A stretch of DNA of 21,264 nt, taken from positions 1 to 21,264 of IMG/VR virus record IMGVR_UViG_3300047175_000107; one strand, written 5' to 3'. Under the pieces are notes generated by a model. It ran no database searches. It was not told the origin of the DNA and saw nothing but the letters and a program-made list of their open reading frames with translations. The DNA comes from a virus. The translations under genes were made by a program, and so were the position numbers. This document shows positions 19,889 to 21,264 of this stretch, piece by piece (positions within the stretch are counted from its first letter, which is position 1; every line of letters begins with the position of its first letter).

Positions 19889-21264
19889 ATGAATTTCCCT
19901 GTTGATCGGCCGCCGCATGTAATTGCATTTGTGGCAGACATGGGCGGTTGCGGCAACCATCGTATTCTTAGTCCGATGTCGGCGCTTCTGGCCGCAGGGC
20001 TTATTACTGGCACCGTTTCAGGCGCCCTTCCTTCCGTTGAACATCTGGCGCTGACGGCACCGGACATCATTGTTTGCCAGCGTTTCGTTGAACGCGCGCA
20101 GATTGACTTCCTCCGCCAAGTGCGCGAACAGCTTCCAAACGTTTTTATTGTCTACGAGGTAGACGATATCTTGTCCAGTGTGCCGGATGAATCCTGGCAC
20201 AAGCCTTTCATGCCGCTGGAAATAGATAACCGCATCATTGAGGCGTTGCCTTACTGCCACGCCGTCAGCACGACTACCGAAGCCATGGCGGTATGGCTGC
20301 GGAGCCTGGGGGCTACCGACGTTCGCGTGGTGCCGAACCTGCTGCCCCTGATGTTCGTGCGGGAGCGGGCAATTAAGAGCGAAGGCAAGCCCCGTATCGG
20401 GTTCTTTGGCGGCATCAGCCATGGCGGCGATGTCCAGGTGCTTTACAAGGCCATGAAAGCCACCGCTGACCGGGCGCAGTGGGTGTTCATGGGCATGGAG
20501 CCGCCGAACTGCCCTATCGCCGTGGAACAGCACTCCGGCGTGCCATATCCGATGTATATGGACCGGCTGCACTCGCTGGGGCTGGACTTGGCCGTGGCGC
20601 CGTTGCAGGACAACAAGTTCAACGAGTGCAAGTCTAATCTGCGCATCCTGGAAGCCGGCGCTTGCGACCTTCCTATCATTGCGCAGGATTTGCCTGTCTA
20701 CCGCAAGGACAAGCCGCCCGTCTACGGCTACGCCAAGACTGAAGATGATTGGCTGGCTGAAATTGAGCGGTTTCTGTCTGAACCTCGCATGCTGTGGCGC
20801 CGGTCCGCGCGTAGCCTCCGCCAGTGGGTAGGCACCAAGTATACTTACGAAGGCAATGCTGCCAAGCCACGTATCCGTGAGCGCATGGAAGCCTGGCTGC
20901 CCAAGGATGTGGAGATGTGGCGGCCGGTGTCCGCCGTGGAGAACAAGCAAGGCAACGAACCTATCGTCTGCTGCAAGCAGGGCGTCAAGGCGGTCCATCT
21001 GCCCCGCAACCTGCGCTACGCCGCGCATACCCGCACGCTGAAGGAAGCCGTCGCCCGGTCGCTGTCGTCGGGTAAAGACGTGCTTTACATGCGCCCTGGC
21101 ACCACCCTCGGTTACGAGTCCTGGGTGCGGATGTATGCCGCGACGATGAACGGGGCGGCTGGCAGCAAAGGCCGTGACCCGCATATTGGTGTTACTCTGC
21201 CACTGATGAACGATGGTTTGAACGCGCTGCCGTTTGAGAATCAGTTTACACCTGCTGATGAAGT
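19889..21264 (+). CDS. Glycosyltransferase (GT4-like), 3' end outside window
   Basis: ATG at 19889 has an AAGGT about ten bases upstream. The frame stays open for 458 codons to the edge. Residues about 80-110 (VYEVDDILSSVPDESW), CHAVSTTTEAMAVWL, DVRVVPNLLP, then GKPRIGFFGG and NECKSNLRILEAGACDLPII are typical of the two-domain GT-B/GT4 fold; the last holds the donor-binding Glu region. About 100 residues past this, RNLRYAAHTRTLKEAVARSL and LYMRPGTTLG may form a second domain. It lies next to the portal, where head genes are expected, so it may modify a virion part or the host surface. Confidence 0.8.
   Translation, partial: MNFPVDRPPHVIAFVADMGGCGNHRILSPMSALLAAGLITGTVSGALPSVEHLALTAPDIIVCQRFVERAQIDFLRQVREQLPNVFIVYEVDDILSSVPDESWHKPFMPLEIDNRIIEALPYCHAVSTTTEAMAVWLRSLGATDVRVVPNLLPLMFVRERAIKSEGKPRIGFFGGISHGGDVQVLYKAMKATADRAQWVFMGMEPPNCPIAVEQHSGVPYPMYMDRLHSLGLDLAVAPLQDNKFNECKSNLRILEAGACDLPIIAQDLPVYRKDKPPVYGYAKTEDDWLAEIERFLSEPRMLWRRSARSLRQWVGTKYTYEGNAAKPRIRERMEAWLPKDVEMWRPVSAVENKQGNEPIVCCKQGVKAVHLPRNLRYAAHTRTLKEAVARSLSSGKDVLYMRPGTTLGYESWVRMYAATMNGAAGSKGRDPHIGVTLPLMNDGLNALPFENQFTPADE

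Noticed and set aside
20018-21184. 388-codon frame on the minus strand
   Set aside because: It is antisense to a glycosyltransferase with clear family motifs; GC-rich codon use keeps the antisense frame open.

Overview
The window reads as a piece of a tailed double-stranded DNA phage, either free or integrated. It holds a large terminase, a portal protein and a glycosyltransferase that runs off the right edge, plus a phage-type sliding clamp, several helix-turn-helix regulators and many very short overlapping genes. The host is probably an alphaproteobacterium. The best clue is a regulator at 12613-13236 whose C-terminus looks like the zinc-binding tail of the alphaproteobacterial cell-cycle factor GcrA. 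No integrase, tRNA gene or att site was seen, so phage and prophage cannot be told apart.

Layout: (1) 1-4401 is read leftward. It holds small accessory genes, many joined by 4-bp GTGA overlaps, a mosaic protein with a TyrRS-like S4 domain, tandem-HTH regulators and the shrunken remains of an IS605-type element. (2) 4402-4944 is a non-coding switch region with divergent promoters, operator-like palindromes and a strong hairpin. (3) 4945-6331 is read rightward: a zinc-finger/winged-helix protein and a possible small terminase. (4) 6258-10864 is a leftward operon: a repeat-tailed paralog, a double-HTH regulator, a GHNKPP-motif protein, two more repeat-tailed paralogs, a truncated sliding clamp and three tiny genes bracketed by a perfect 38-bp inverted repeat. 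(5) 10865-11744 has a promoter region, two small rightward genes, a terminator and an AT-rich repeat region. (6) 11745-12535 is a leftward pair: an exported protein coupled to an HTH protein. (7) 12613-21264 is read rightward: the GcrA-like protein, small genes, a YspA-type SLOG protein, an intact TnpB insertion, then terminase, portal and glycosyltransferase.

The most unusual content is a family of four related proteins (1-522, 7835-8566, 8563-9246, 10121-10864). They share a conserved N-terminal domain but carry long low-complexity tails: a 9-residue repeat in the first and a 4-residue AAxx repeat in the other three. The three AAxx copies show gene conversion, internal expansion and duplication of flanking DNA, so this locus appears to change quickly.

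Regions 3-5 look like regulation and replication, and region 7 like DNA packaging and head assembly. Functions of most small genes cannot be assigned from sequence alone.
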